This document shows positions 8,281 through 17,107 of a stretch of DNA of 64,000 bases, piece by piece (position 1 is the stretch's first letter; the number at the start of each line of letters is the position of its first letter). The notes below the pieces were generated by a model. The model made no database searches. It had not been told where the DNA came from and saw only the letters and a program-made list of their open reading frames with translations. Source of the stretch: Frankia alni ACN14a (GTDB taxonomy: Bacteria; Actinomycetota; Actinomycetes; Frankiales; Frankiaceae). The stretch lies in the NCBI RefSeq assembly GCF_000058485.1, contig NC_008278.1, positions 7,433,935-7,497,934 on the forward strand, read 5' to 3'. The translations under genes were made by a program, and so were the position numbers.

Positions 8281-9864
8281 ATGCCACGTCACGTGTCACT
8301 CCGGGGATCCGGGGACGAGGAGCAGCCGTCGTCCCACCGATCGCCCGGAGCACCGTCGCCAGGCCGACAGTCGCCTGCCGGACAGCCCGCAGCCCCGGCT
8401 CGCCCGGACCGGCCGGTCGACCTCGACGCGGTGTGGGCCTTCGCCGCCGGCTGCGTCACCCCGACCGAGAAGCCCGCGGGTGGGTCGGGCTCGGTACCCG
8501 CCCGCGACGTCCCGCGCCCCGGGACGTCGGCGGACTCCGAGACGTCGGCGGGCCCCGAGCCGTCGGTGGGGATCGGGACGTCGGTGGGGATCGAGACGGA
8601 GTGGTTCGTGGTGGACACCCGGGTGGTCCACCAGCCGGTCCCGCCCGAGCGGACCCGTCGGGCGCTCGGCCGGATCTCCGGCCTGATCACCGGCGCCGCC
8701 GGACCGGTCCTGCCGGGGGGCAGCCGGCTCACCTTCGAACCCGGCGGCCAGTTGGAGCTGTCGGGTCCGCCGGCCGGGCTCGCGGCCGCCGTCCAGTCCA
8801 CCGCCGCGGACCTGCACCTGGTGCGGGCGGCGCTGGCCGAGGACGGCCTCGCGATCGTCGGGATGGGGGTCGACCCGCTGCGCGCCGGGGTGCGCCAGAC
8901 CACCGCATCCCGGTACGCCGCCATGGAGGAGCACTTCCGGACCGGCGGGGGGACCTCCGGCGAGGTGATGATGCGTTCGACCGCGTCCGTCCAGGTGAAT
9001 CTGGATCTCGGCACCACGCCCGCGCAGGCGGCCGAGCGGTTTCGGCTGGCGCACGCCGTCGGGCCGGTGCTGACCGCGATGTTCGCCGCCTCGCCGGCGT
9101 TGGCCGGCCGGCGTACCGGCTGGCGCTCGACCCGCCAGGCGGTCTGGTCGGGCATCGACGCGGGTCGCACCGGCTCCGTGCTGGACCTGCCCGCGCAGCC
9201 GGCGGCGGGCGGCGACGCGGGTCCCGGTGCGGCGGCGGCGCGCTCCGGTGATCTCGCCGACCGCTGGGCGCGGTACCTGCTGGCGGCGAAGCTGATGATG
9301 ATCGGCGACCCGCTGGGCGACGTCGGGCCCGGCGAGGACCGCCGCTTCGTCGCGGCCACCGGCGGGCACACGTTCGGGGACTGGGTCGCCGGGCGGGGCC
9401 CGGTCGAGCGCGCGCCCACCCTCGACGATCTGTCGTACCACGCGACGACGCTGTTTCCCCCCGTCCGCCCACGGGGCTGGTGGGAACTGCGCTACCTCGA
9501 CGCCCAGCCGGCAGAGGGCTGGCGGGTGGCGGTGGCGGTGGCGACCGCCCTGCTCGACGATCCGGTCGCGGCCGCGGCGGCGGCGCAGGTCTGCGCGCCG
9601 GTGGCGCGGCGCTGGCCGGCGGCCGCGATGCTCGGCATGGCCGACGAGCCCCTGCGGCTGGCGGCGGTGCGCTGCCTGGAGCTGGCCGCCGCCGCGCTGC
9701 GCCGTGCCGGCTGCGCCGACCTCGCGGACGCGGTCGAGCTGTTCTCCGAACGCTATCCCCAGCGGGGCCGATGTCCGGCCGACGAGCTGTCCGAGCGGTT
9801 CATCCTGATCGGCCCGGCCGGCCTGCTGCGCGAGGAGGCACACCTGTGCGTATCGGTCGCCTGA
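8281..9864 (+). CDS. egtA: glutamate-cysteine ligase EgtA (ergothioneine pathway)
   Basis: 527-residue ATP-dependent ligase joining glutamate and cysteine to gamma-glutamylcysteine, the sulfur donor used by EgtB. Family features visible are VGIETEWFVVD, the Glu-containing LTFEPGGQLELSGPP, and MMRSTASVQVNLDLGTTPAQAAERF. About 95 residues of Pro/Ser/Arg-rich sequence precede the catalytic core, including a repeat (GIGTSVGIETE) at the junction. The ATG at 8281 follows a GAGCCGCAGG ribosome site. It overlaps egtB by 19 bases. First gene of egtABCD. Confidence 0.88.
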   Translation: MPRHVSLRGSGDEEQPSSHRSPGAPSPGRQSPAGQPAAPARPDRPVDLDAVWAFAAGCVTPTEKPAGGSGSVPARDVPRPGTSADSETSAGPEPSVGIGTSVGIETEWFVVDTRVVHQPVPPERTRRALGRISGLITGAAGPVLPGGSRLTFEPGGQLELSGPPAGLAAAVQSTAADLHLVRAALAEDGLAIVGMGVDPLRAGVRQTTASRYAAMEEHFRTGGGTSGEVMMRSTASVQVNLDLGTTPAQAAERFRLAHAVGPVLTAMFAASPALAGRRTGWRSTRQAVWSGIDAGRTGSVLDLPAQPAAGGDAGPGAAAARSGDLADRWARYLLAAKLMMIGDPLGDVGPGEDRRFVAATGGHTFGDWVAGRGPVERAPTLDDLSYHATTLFPPVRPRGWWELRYLDAQPAEGWRVAVAVATALLDDPVAAAAAAQVCAPVARRWPAAAMLGMADEPLRLAAVRCLELAAAALRRAGCADLADAVELFSERYPQRGRCPADELSERFILIGPAGLLREEAHLCVSVA

Positions 9865-11336
9865 CCCAGGATCCGACGCCCTCGGCGACGCCGGTCACCG
9901 CCGAGGCCGTGGCCGGCGCGCTCGACCTCGCGCGGGCGCGCTCGCTGGCCTACACCGACATCGACGCCGAGGAACTCGTCCGCCAGCATTCGCCGCTGAT
10001 GTCGCCGCTGATCTGGGACCTCGCCCACATCGGCAACTACGAGGACCTCTGGCTGGTGCGCGTGCTCGGCGACGCCGCCGCGACCCGGCCGGGTCTGGAC
10101 GACGTTTACGACGCCTTCCGGCACAGCCGGGCCAGCCGGATCCGCCTGGCCCTGCTCGACCCGGCCGAGGCTCGTGCCTACCTGCGCGAGGTCCGCGGCC
10201 GGACCCTCGACGTCCTCGACCGGCTCGCGCCGCTGCCCGCCGACGCCGGGTCGCCCGACGCGCCGCCGCCCTTCGGCGCCGGTGGACCCGGCGATCCAGC
10301 CGGCCCCGGCAGCCCCGGCAGCCCCGGCAGCCCGGTGAGCCCCGGCGGCCGGGTGAGCCCCGGCGGCCCGGCCGCGGACCGGCGCCGGCTGCTCGCCGGC
10401 GGCTTCGTCTACGGCATGGTCATCCAGCACGAGCACCAGCACGACGAGACGATGCTCGCCACCCATCAGCTGCGCGCCGGACCGCCACTGCTCGCCCCGG
10501 GCCGGACGCCGCCGCCCGGACGGACCATCCCGCGCGCCGAGGTGCTGGTGCCGGCCGGGCCGTGCACGCTCGGCACGAGCACCGAGCCCTGGGCCTACGA
10601 CAACGAGCGGCCCGCGCACCAGGTGGACCTGCCGGCGTTCTGGATCGACACCCTGCCGGTGTCCAACCGGGCGCACATCGCCTTCATCGACGCCGGCGGC
10701 TACGACGACGAACGGCTGTGGTCGCCGGCGGGCTGGCAGTGGCGCATGCAGGAGAACCTCACGGCGCCGGCGTTCTGGTGGCGCGACGGGGCGGTGTGGC
10801 TGCGTCGGCGCTTCGGCCGGGTCGAGCCGGTGCCGCTGGACGAGCCGGTCCAGCACGTCTGCTGGTACGAGGCCGAGGCGCACGCCCGCTGGGCCGGCCG
10901 CCGGCTGCCCACGGAGGCGGAGTGGGAGAAGGCCGCCGCCCACGACCCGGCCACCGGACGTTCACGGCGCTATCCGTGGGGGGACACCGATCCGACGCCG
11001 GAGCATGCCAATCTGGGGCATCGCACGAGTGGCCCGGCCCCGCTGGGGGCCTATCCCGCGGGCGCGAGTCCCTGCGGAGCCGAGCAGATGATCGGGGACG
11101 TGTGGGAATGGACCGCGAGCGGTTTCACCCCGTATCCGGGTTTCCGCTCCCATCCCTACCGTGAGTACAGCGAGGTCTTCTTCCCGAAGCCGGGAGCGGA
11201 TTCGCCGTTCCGGATCCTGCGCGGGGGAAGCTGGGCGACGGACCCCGCAGCCGTGCGCACCACCTTCCGCAACTGGGACTACCCGATCCGCCGGCAGATC
11301 TTCGCGGGCTTCCGCCTGGCCCGCGACGCCGGCTGA
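9846..11336 (+). CDS. egtB: hercynylcysteine sulfoxide synthase EgtB
   Basis: 496-residue non-haem iron enzyme that uses O2 to join gamma-glutamylcysteine to hercynine. An N-terminal DinB-like domain supplies the iron ligands: His61 in DLAHIGNYE, and His195 and His199 in HEHQHDE. The C-terminal formylglycine-generating-enzyme-like domain runs from about residue 230 and includes RLPTEAEWEKAA, GDVWEWTASGF and RILRGGSWAT. Between the two halves, residues about 147-177 form a Gly/Pro/Ser repeat linker (PGSPGSPGSP) not needed by the family. GTG start at 9846 overlaps the end of egtA, so translation is probably coupled. Confidence 0.92.
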   Translation: MRIGRLTQDPTPSATPVTAEAVAGALDLARARSLAYTDIDAEELVRQHSPLMSPLIWDLAHIGNYEDLWLVRVLGDAAATRPGLDDVYDAFRHSRASRIRLALLDPAEARAYLREVRGRTLDVLDRLAPLPADAGSPDAPPPFGAGGPGDPAGPGSPGSPGSPVSPGGRVSPGGPAADRRRLLAGGFVYGMVIQHEHQHDETMLATHQLRAGPPLLAPGRTPPPGRTIPRAEVLVPAGPCTLGTSTEPWAYDNERPAHQVDLPAFWIDTLPVSNRAHIAFIDAGGYDDERLWSPAGWQWRMQENLTAPAFWWRDGAVWLRRRFGRVEPVPLDEPVQHVCWYEAEAHARWAGRRLPTEAEWEKAAAHDPATGRSRRYPWGDTDPTPEHANLGHRTSGPAPLGAYPAGASPCGAEQMIGDVWEWTASGFTPYPGFRSHPYREYSEVFFPKPGADSPFRILRGGSWATDPAAVRTTFRNWDYPIRRQIFAGFRLARDAG

Positions 11337-11340
11337 GCCG

Positions 11341-12174
11341 ATGTGCCGCCACCTGGCCTGGCTCGGCGCGCCGCGTACTCTGGCGCAGCTGACCATGGAC
11401 CCCCCGCACAGCCTGTTGCGCCAGTCCTGGGCGCCGCGCCGAATGCGGCACGGCACGATCAACGCCGACGGCTTCGGGGTCGGCTGGTACGCCCCGGCGC
11501 TGCGTGCCCAGCCGGCCCGGGTGCGTCGCGCAGTGCCGATGTGGACGGACGCCTCCTACGCGTCGATGGCGGGTGCGATCGCGTCCGGCTGCGTGCTGGC
11601 CGCGGTGCGCAGCGCCAGCGTGGGGATGCCCGTGGAGGAGTCCTCGACGGCTCCGTTCACCGACGGGACCCGGCTGCTCAGCCACAACGGGCGCGTCGAC
11701 CCCACGGCGGTGCGGGCGCTGCTGCGCGAGCGGCCCGACGCTCCGGCGCCCGACTCCGCCTGCGACTCGGCGCTGCTGGCCGCGCTGGTCTGGGAGCGGG
11801 CCGCGACACGTCCCCTGGCCGACGCCGTGGCCGACGTCGTGTTGTCCCTCAGTGGCGCCGGGCTCGCGGACCGGCGTGCGGGTGGCATCGTGCCGTGGGC
11901 CGGCGACTGGGCGTCCGGGACGGGACCGCAGCCCGCCCCGCCGCCGACGGCGGTGGCCGGCGAGGACGTGGCGCGGCTGAACCTGCTGGTGACGGACGGC
12001 ACCCAGCTCGTCGCGACCGCCTGGCTGGACAGCCTGTCCTACCGGGTAGAGCCGGACGGCATCCTGGTCGCAAGCGAGCCACATGATGACGAACCCGGCT
12101 GGGTCGACGTTCCGGACCATCATCTCCTCTTGACCGACACACGCAAAGTTACTCTTCGTAGTTTGATCCCTTAG
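11341..12174 (+). CDS. egtC: gamma-glutamyl hercynylcysteine sulfoxide hydrolase EgtC
   Basis: 277-residue class II glutamine-amidotransferase-like hydrolase that removes the glutamate from the EgtB product. The N-terminus MCRHLAWLG places the nucleophilic Cys at position 2, and TINADGFGVGWY and LSHNGRVD are the conserved Ntn-hydrolase segments. It starts 4 bp after the egtB stop. Length is slightly above the mycobacterial enzyme. Confidence 0.92.
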   Translation: MCRHLAWLGAPRTLAQLTMDPPHSLLRQSWAPRRMRHGTINADGFGVGWYAPALRAQPARVRRAVPMWTDASYASMAGAIASGCVLAAVRSASVGMPVEESSTAPFTDGTRLLSHNGRVDPTAVRALLRERPDAPAPDSACDSALLAALVWERAATRPLADAVADVVLSLSGAGLADRRAGGIVPWAGDWASGTGPQPAPPPTAVAGEDVARLNLLVTDGTQLVATAWLDSLSYRVEPDGILVASEPHDDEPGWVDVPDHHLLLTDTRKVTLRSLIP

Positions 12175-12217
12175 ATCGGTTACTGTGGGTTGCACCACGT
12201 CGATGGAGGGCGCCACG

Positions 12218-13366
12218 ATGACACCGAGGACTCCGACGACCACCCCCGCGGGTGCCGCCGGCACCACCGGAGCGGACCGCACCACCGGCACGAACCACAC
12301 CAGCGACACGAACCACACCAGCGACACGAACCACACCGCGAGCGGTGGCGGGACGGTCGCGGCGGCGGCGCCGGCGGGGCTGACCCTGGACCGGCACGTG
12401 GACCCGGCGGATCGCGCCGTCAACCTGGCCCGCGACGTGCTCACCGGACTCACCGCGAACCCGCGGGAACTGCCGCCCAAGTGGTTCTACGACGCCACCG
12501 GCGGCATGCTGTTCGACGAGATCACCAGGCTGCCGGAGTACTACCCCACCCGGCGTGAGCGGGCGATCCTCGACGGCCACGCGGGCGCCATCGCGGCCGC
12601 CTGCGCCGCGGACACGCTCGTCGAACTGGGCTCGGGAACGTCCGAGAAGACCCGGCTGCTGCTCGAAGCCCTGCGCGCCGGCGGCGGCCTGCGCCGATTC
12701 GTCGCGTTCGACGTCGACGAGACCACGCTCGCGCAGGCCGGTCGCGGCCTCATCACGGCCTACCCGGACCTCGCCGTGCACGCCGTCGTCGGCGACTTCG
12801 AGCGGCACCTGGCGCACCTGCCCGGCGGCGGTCGGCGCCTGATCGCCTTCCTCGGCGGCACGATCGGCAACATGCGGCCCGCCCAGCGCGGTGCCTTCCT
12901 GCGCGCGCTGCGCGAGCAGTGCGGCGCCACCGACGCCCTGCTGCTCGGGACGGACCTGGTCAAGGATCCGGACCGCCTCGTCGCCGCCTACGACGACGGG
13001 GCCGGGGTGACCGCCGCGTTCAACCGCAACGTGCTCACCGTGATCAACCGGGAGCTGGGCGCGGACTTCGACATCCGCGGCTTCGCCCATGTCGCCTGCT
13101 GGAACGCGGCGGACTCCTGGATCGAGATGCGGCTGCGCGCGGTCCGCGACCAGCGGGTGACCATCGACTCCCTCGCGCTGGAGATCGAGTTCGAGCGCGG
13201 GGAGGACCTGCTGACCGAGATCAGCACGAAGTTCACCCGGGACGGCATCTCCGCGGAGCTGGCGGACGCCGGCTGGGCGGTGGCCCACCAGTGGACCGAC
13301 CCCGAGGGCGACTTCGCCGTGACCCTCGCGACGCCGTCGACCTCGCCCTCGGCGGCCCCGGTCTGA
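12218..13366 (+). CDS. egtD: L-histidine N-alpha-methyltransferase EgtD
   Basis: 382-residue SAM-dependent trimethylase converting histidine to hercynine, the first intermediate of ergothioneine. Core motifs are ELPPKWFYDATGGMLFDEIT, the SAM loop LVELGSGTSEKTRLLL and FLGGTIGNM. About 50 N-terminal residues are low complexity and include three NHTSDT units. The ATG at 12218 is supported by GGAGGG eight bases upstream; in-frame codons at 12185 and 12203 are alternatives. Last gene of the cluster: no egtE (C-S lyase) follows; the next gene is convergent ilvD. Confidence 0.9.
   Translation: MTPRTPTTTPAGAAGTTGADRTTGTNHTSDTNHTSDTNHTASGGGTVAAAAPAGLTLDRHVDPADRAVNLARDVLTGLTANPRELPPKWFYDATGGMLFDEITRLPEYYPTRRERAILDGHAGAIAAACAADTLVELGSGTSEKTRLLLEALRAGGGLRRFVAFDVDETTLAQAGRGLITAYPDLAVHAVVGDFERHLAHLPGGGRRLIAFLGGTIGNMRPAQRGAFLRALREQCGATDALLLGTDLVKDPDRLVAAYDDGAGVTAAFNRNVLTVINRELGADFDIRGFAHVACWNAADSWIEMRLRAVRDQRVTIDSLALEIEFERGEDLLTEISTKFTRDGISAELADAGWAVAHQWTDPEGDFAVTLATPSTSPSAAPV
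12289..12337 (+). repeat. 18-bp tandem repeat inside egtD
   Basis: CACGAACCACACCAGCGA occurs twice in full and once in part, encoding NHTSDT units in the dispensable N-terminal extension of EgtD. Confidence 0.85.
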
Positions 13367-13455
13367 GCCCCCCGGCGGCCCGCCCCCGCCCCGACGCGAT
13401 GCCGGCAGGCCGTCAACCGCGCCCGTCGCAGCCGCAGCTGCGTCCGTCGCGGCCG

Positions 13456-13476
13456 CCTCGGCGTCAGCCGCCGAGG
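13456..13476. terminator. possible terminator hairpin between egtD and ilvD
   Basis: CCTCGGCG and CGCCGAGG form a perfect 8-bp stem around a 5-base loop. It overlaps the ilvD stop codon and lies 90 bp after egtD, where two convergent transcripts meet. There is no U-tract, as is common in actinomycetes. Confidence 0.35.
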
Positions 13477-15317
13477 AGGCTGACGTCGCGGGCGGCGCCG
13501 GTCGACGCCGAGGTCGCCATCGCGGCGTAGGCGCGCAGGGCCGCCGAGACGGCGCGCTCCCGGTTCGCCGGCCGGTAGCCGCCGGCTGCCTCCAGCTCGG
13601 CACGGCGCCGCGCCAGTTCCTCGTCCGAGACGAGCAGTTCCAGCCGGCGCGTCGGAATGTCGATGTCGATGACGTCACCGTCACGGACGAGGGCGATCGT
13701 GCCGCCGTGCGCCGCCTCCGGCGAGACGTGGCCGATCGACAGGCCCGAGCTCCCGCCGGAGAACCGGCCGTCGGTGATCAGCGCGCACTTGGGCCCGAGC
13801 CCCCGCCCCTTGAGGAAGGCGGTCGGGTAGAGCATCTCCTGCATGCCGGGGCCGCCGCGGGGACCCTCGTACCGGACGATGATCACGTCGCCGGGCTGGA
13901 CCCGCTTGTTGAGGATGGCGTCGACCGCGTCCTCCTGGCTTTCGACGACGAGCGCCGGGCCGCGGAAGGACCACTGGCTTTCGTCCACCCCGGCGGTCTT
14001 GACGACCGCGCCGTCGGTGGCGAGGTTGCCGAACAGGACGGCGAGGCCACCCTCGGCGGAGTAGGCGTGCTCGACGGAGCGGATGCAGCCGTTCTCCGCG
14101 TCGGTGTCGAGGGAGTCCCAGCGGTTGGTCGAGCTGAACGGCTCGATCGTGCGCACCCCGCCCGGCGCCGCGTGGAACAGCTCGACGGCGTCCGGCGACG
14201 GCTGCGCGCCGCGGACGTCCCAGCGGTCGAGGAACTCCCGCAGGCTGGCCGCGTGCACCGAGTGGGTGTTCCGGTCGAGCAGGCCGGCCCGGTCCAGCTC
14301 GCCGAGGATCGCCGGGATCCCGCCGGCCCGGTGCACGTCCTCCATGTAGTAGTGGGTGGAGCTGGGAGCGACCTTGCACAGGCAGGGCACGGTGCGCGAG
14401 ATCTGGTCGATGTCGGCGAGCGTGACGTCGACGCCGGCCTCGACGGCGGCGGCGAGCAGGTGCAGCACGGTGTTCGTCGAGCCGCCCATGGCCACGTCCA
14501 CGGCGAACGCGTTACGGAACGCAGCCGCCGTCGCGATCGAGCGGGGCAGGACGGCCTCGTCGTCCTTCTCGTAGTAGCGCCGGGCCAGGTCGACGACGAG
14601 GCGGCCGGCCTCGACGAACAGCTCGCGGCGGGCGGCGGCGGTGGCCAGTGTCGAGCCGTTGCCCGGCAGGGACAGGCCCATCGCCTCGGTCAGGCAGTTC
14701 ATCGAGTTCGCGGTGAACATGCCCGAGCAGGAGCCGCAGGTCGGGCAGGCCGACCGCTCGATCGTCGACAGGTCGCCGTCGGAGACCTCCGGGTTCACCG
14801 CCGCGGACATCGCCGTGATGAGGTCGAGCTTCGACCGGGCGGTGCCGCCGGAGATCACCGCGTTGCCGGACTCCATCGCCCCGCCGGAGACGAACACGGT
14901 CGGGATGTTGAGCCGCAGTGCCGCGAGCAGCATGCCCGGTGTGATCTTGTCGCAGTTGGAGATGCAGACCAGCGCGTCGGCGCAGTGCGCGTTGACCATG
15001 TACTCGACGCTGTCGGCGATGATCTCCCGCGACGGCAGGGAGTACAGCATCCCGCCGTGTCCCATCGCGATGCCGTCGTCGACCGCGATCGTGTTGAACT
15101 CCCGGCCCACTCCCCCGGACTCCGCCACCGCCTCCGCGACCAGGGCGCCGAGGTTACGCAGGTGCACGTGGCCCGGCACGAACTGGGTGAAGCTGTTCGC
15201 GATGGCGATGATCGGCTTACCGAAGTCGTCATCGGTCATGCCGGTCGCGCGCCACAGGGCGCGGGCCCCGGCCATGTTCCGGCCATGCGTGGTGGTACGG
15301 GAGCGGAGTGCGGGCAT
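13464..15317 (-). CDS. ilvD: dihydroxy-acid dehydratase
   Basis: 617-residue iron-sulfur dehydratase that converts dihydroxy acids to 2-keto acids in isoleucine/valine synthesis. Length equals the classical enzyme. Conserved pieces are [20 protein letters not shown], the Fe-S Cys in [33 protein letters not shown], and the C-terminal [20 protein letters not shown]. The ATG at 15317 ([21 protein letters not shown]) matches the family start; an upstream in-frame GTG at 15335 is possible. It is convergent with egtD. About 150 bp upstream separate it from the collagen-like gene on the same strand. Confidence 0.95.
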   Translation of the reverse strand: MPALRSRTTTHGRNMAGARALWRATGMTDDDFGKPIIAIANSFTQFVPGHVHLRNLGALVAEAVAESGGVGREFNTIAVDDGIAMGHGGMLYSLPSREIIADSVEYMVNAHCADALVCISNCDKITPGMLLAALRLNIPTVFVSGGAMESGNAVISGGTARSKLDLITAMSAAVNPEVSDGDLSTIERSACPTCGSCSGMFTANSMNCLTEAMGLSLPGNGSTLATAAARRELFVEAGRLVVDLARRYYEKDDEAVLPRSIATAAAFRNAFAVDVAMGGSTNTVLHLLAAAVEAGVDVTLADIDQISRTVPCLCKVAPSSTHYYMEDVHRAGGIPAILGELDRAGLLDRNTHSVHAASLREFLDRWDVRGAQPSPDAVELFHAAPGGVRTIEPFSSTNRWDSLDTDAENGCIRSVEHAYSAEGGLAVLFGNLATDGAVVKTAGVDESQWSFRGPALVVESQEDAVDAILNKRVQPGDVIIVRYEGPRGGPGMQEMLYPTAFLKGRGLGPKCALITDGRFSGGSSGLSIGHVSPEAAHGGTIALVRDGDVIDIDIPTRRLELLVSDEELARRRAELEAAGGYRPANRERAVSAALRAYAAMATSASTGAARDVSLLGG

Positions 15318-15469
15318 CTCGACCTCGGACGTCACGACGGCTACGCCCCGACGGGGCCGCCGGCAGCGGACTGGCGATGTCACGACGGTACGCCACATCC
15401 CGGGCGCCACCCTTGAGGACGCCAGGCGGGCAGGCGCTCTGGCGTCGAGGTCGGGTGACCGGGGACCGG

Positions 15470-16588
15470 TCAGCCGTCGGAGTCGGGTTCGTCGGGAGCC
15501 GACCGTGGCTGGCGTGAAGACGCGTCACCCGGACGCTGCCCGGGCGGCGGGGCCGCCCAGGGGTAGCCGGCGATCCGCCGCCCGCCGCCCCGTCGACCCG
15601 TCGGGCCGGGCGGCGAACCGGCGCCGGTCGCCGGCCCGCCGTCGGACCCACCGACCGGCGTGGTCGGATCGGCCGGGCCGTCGAGATCGTCCCCGCCGCC
15701 CGGGCCGGCCGCGGTGTCCGTGAGCCCGTCGAAGGTCGGCGGGTAATCGGGGATCGGCGGGATCGGTGGCAAGTCGGGGATCGGTGGAAAGTCGGGAATG
15801 GAGGGGAAGTCGGGGTCCGACCGGTGCCCGGCCAGCGGCGGGTAGTCCGGGATCGACGGGAAGTCCGGTCCGGGCGGGCCGTCCTCGACCCCCGGTGGGC
15901 GGGCGTCGGGCTTCCCGGGAGGGGTCCTGTCGCGACCACCGGTCGCCGGGCCGCCCGTCGGCGCGCCCGGCCAACCTGGAGGCCCGGGCTGACCCGGGCC
16001 TCCAGGTTGGCCAGCCTGCCCCGGAAAGCCGCGCTGACCGGGATAGCCGGGCTGACCGGGATAGCCCGCCTGACCGGGAAAACCGGGCTGACCCGGATAG
16101 CCAGCTTGACCTGGATGGCCCGCCTGACCGGGAAAACCGGGCTGACCCGGATAGCCTGCCTGACCCGGAAAACCGGGCTGACCCGGATAGCCCGGATAGC
16201 CGAGCTGACCCGGAGGGCCGATCGGCTGACCGGGGTAACCTGCCGGCTGATGACCGCCGGGTCCCGGCTGGCCGGGCTGCGGCGGGCCGCCGCGGGCCCC
16301 CTTCCGGCTGGTCGGGGGCCGGTGGCGGCGCCACCGGTCCCTGATCAGCCAGACGAGTCCCAGCGAGGCGGCGGTGCCGGCGATCGGCCCCACCGAGGCT
16401 CGCGCGATGAGTAGGAAGAGGGTCAGGACGCCGGTGAAGACGTAGCCGGTGACGAAGAAGACGAACGGGCGGACCTTGAACCTGGTGATCTGCTCGCGGA
16501 GCAGGATCGCCAGGAACAGCCAGATGAGGAAGCCGAAGAAGCCGGCCATCAACGGCGCGACGAACAGAAACCCGAAGAACGTTCCCAT
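15470..16588 (-). CDS. membrane protein with collagen-like Gly-X-Y repeats
   Basis: 372-residue protein. Residues 1-85 hold two to three transmembrane helices ([25 protein letters not shown] and [20 protein letters not shown]). Residues about 120-210 are collagen-like PGQ-rich triplets ([12 protein letters not shown] repeated), followed by a Pro/Asp-rich tail ([17 protein letters not shown]). Family unknown. The triplets lack the regular hydroxylation context of animal collagen but could form a triple helix or an extended stalk. The ATG at 16588 begins with the first helix. A perfect 20-bp inverted repeat lies inside the gene. It lies between ilvD and the ABM gene, all on the minus strand. 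Confidence 0.75.
   Translation of the reverse strand: MGTFFGFLFVAPLMAGFFGFLIWLFLAILLREQITRFKVRPFVFFVTGYVFTGVLTLFLLIARASVGPIAGTAASLGLVWLIRDRWRRHRPPTSRKGARGGPPQPGQPGPGGHQPAGYPGQPIGPPGQLGYPGYPGQPGFPGQAGYPGQPGFPGQAGHPGQAGYPGQPGFPGQAGYPGQPGYPGQRGFPGQAGQPGGPGQPGPPGWPGAPTGGPATGGRDRTPPGKPDARPPGVEDGPPGPDFPSIPDYPPLAGHRSDPDFPSIPDFPPIPDLPPIPPIPDYPPTFDGLTDTAAGPGGGDDLDGPADPTTPVGGSDGGPATGAGSPPGPTGRRGGGRRIAGYPWAAPPPGQRPGDASSRQPRSAPDEPDSDG
15969..16012. repeat. perfect 20-bp inverted repeat within the collagen-like gene
   Basis: The arm at 15969-15988 is the exact reverse complement of 15993-16012, separated by 4 bases (CTGA). In the mRNA this would be an extremely stable hairpin inside the reading frame, in the [15 protein letters not shown] segment. 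Confidence 0.9.
16018..16210. repeat. tandem repeat encoding collagen-like triplets
   Basis: Imperfect units of about 18-36 bp (core GGCTGACCCGGATAGCC on the plus strand) repeat across this interval and encode [16 protein letters not shown] units of the minus-strand gene. Confidence 0.8.
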
Positions 16589-16617
16589 GGTCAGGGGTCC
16601 AGACGGTCGCGGGCTGG

Positions 16618-16962
16618 TCAGACCGGGTCGGGGCCGGCCGGGACGTCCACCCCGTGCACCATGGACGGCGGCCCGGCGAAGTACGGCCCAAGCGCCGCGC
16701 GCCAGCGGACGAAACGGTCGGATTCGCGGAAGTTCTTCAGGTGGCTGTCCAGGTCGTCCCACTCGACCAGCAGCACGAAGCTGGACGGCGACTCGATGCC
16801 CCGCGTCAGCCGCGCGGACCGGCAGCCGGGCGTGTCGACCACCTCCGTGCGCGCCTCCCGGTAGGCGGCGGCGAACTTCTCCTCGGTGCCGGGCTGCACG
16901 TCGATCCGGGCGATCTCCAGAACGCCCGGCCCCTCGGCTCCGCTGTCCCCGCCGTCACTCAC
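16618..16962 (-). CDS. antibiotic biosynthesis monooxygenase (ABM) domain protein
   Basis: 114-residue ferredoxin-like dimeric alpha+beta barrel protein. [43 protein letters not shown] and a terminal beta strand match the ABM/LsrG-type fold. Members oxygenate quinol-like substrates or act as haem-free monooxygenases; no substrate can be assigned. It ends 30 bp before the start of the collagen-like gene, so they may be co-transcribed. Confidence 0.8.
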   Translation of the reverse strand: MSDGGDSGAEGPGVLEIARIDVQPGTEEKFAAAYREARTEVVDTPGCRSARLTRGIESPSSFVLLVEWDDLDSHLKNFRESDRFVRWRAALGPYFAGPPSMVHGVDVPAGPDPV

Positions 16963-17107
16963 CGGCCGTCCCCTCGATGCGCCGCATGGTCCCGGTCATC
17001 CCCGGGTTCCGGCTGTCCCGCGTTCCCGGTCGCCATAGCGCCCAGTGTGTCACCGTCCGGGGATCGTGGTCCGCCGACCGGGGCAGGTGGGCACCGGCCG
17101 GCAGGGG

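Noticed and set aside
16018..16210. Collagen-repeat region considered as a CRISPR-like array
   Set aside because: The units are in-frame imperfect triplet-coding repeats without unique spacers or cas genes.
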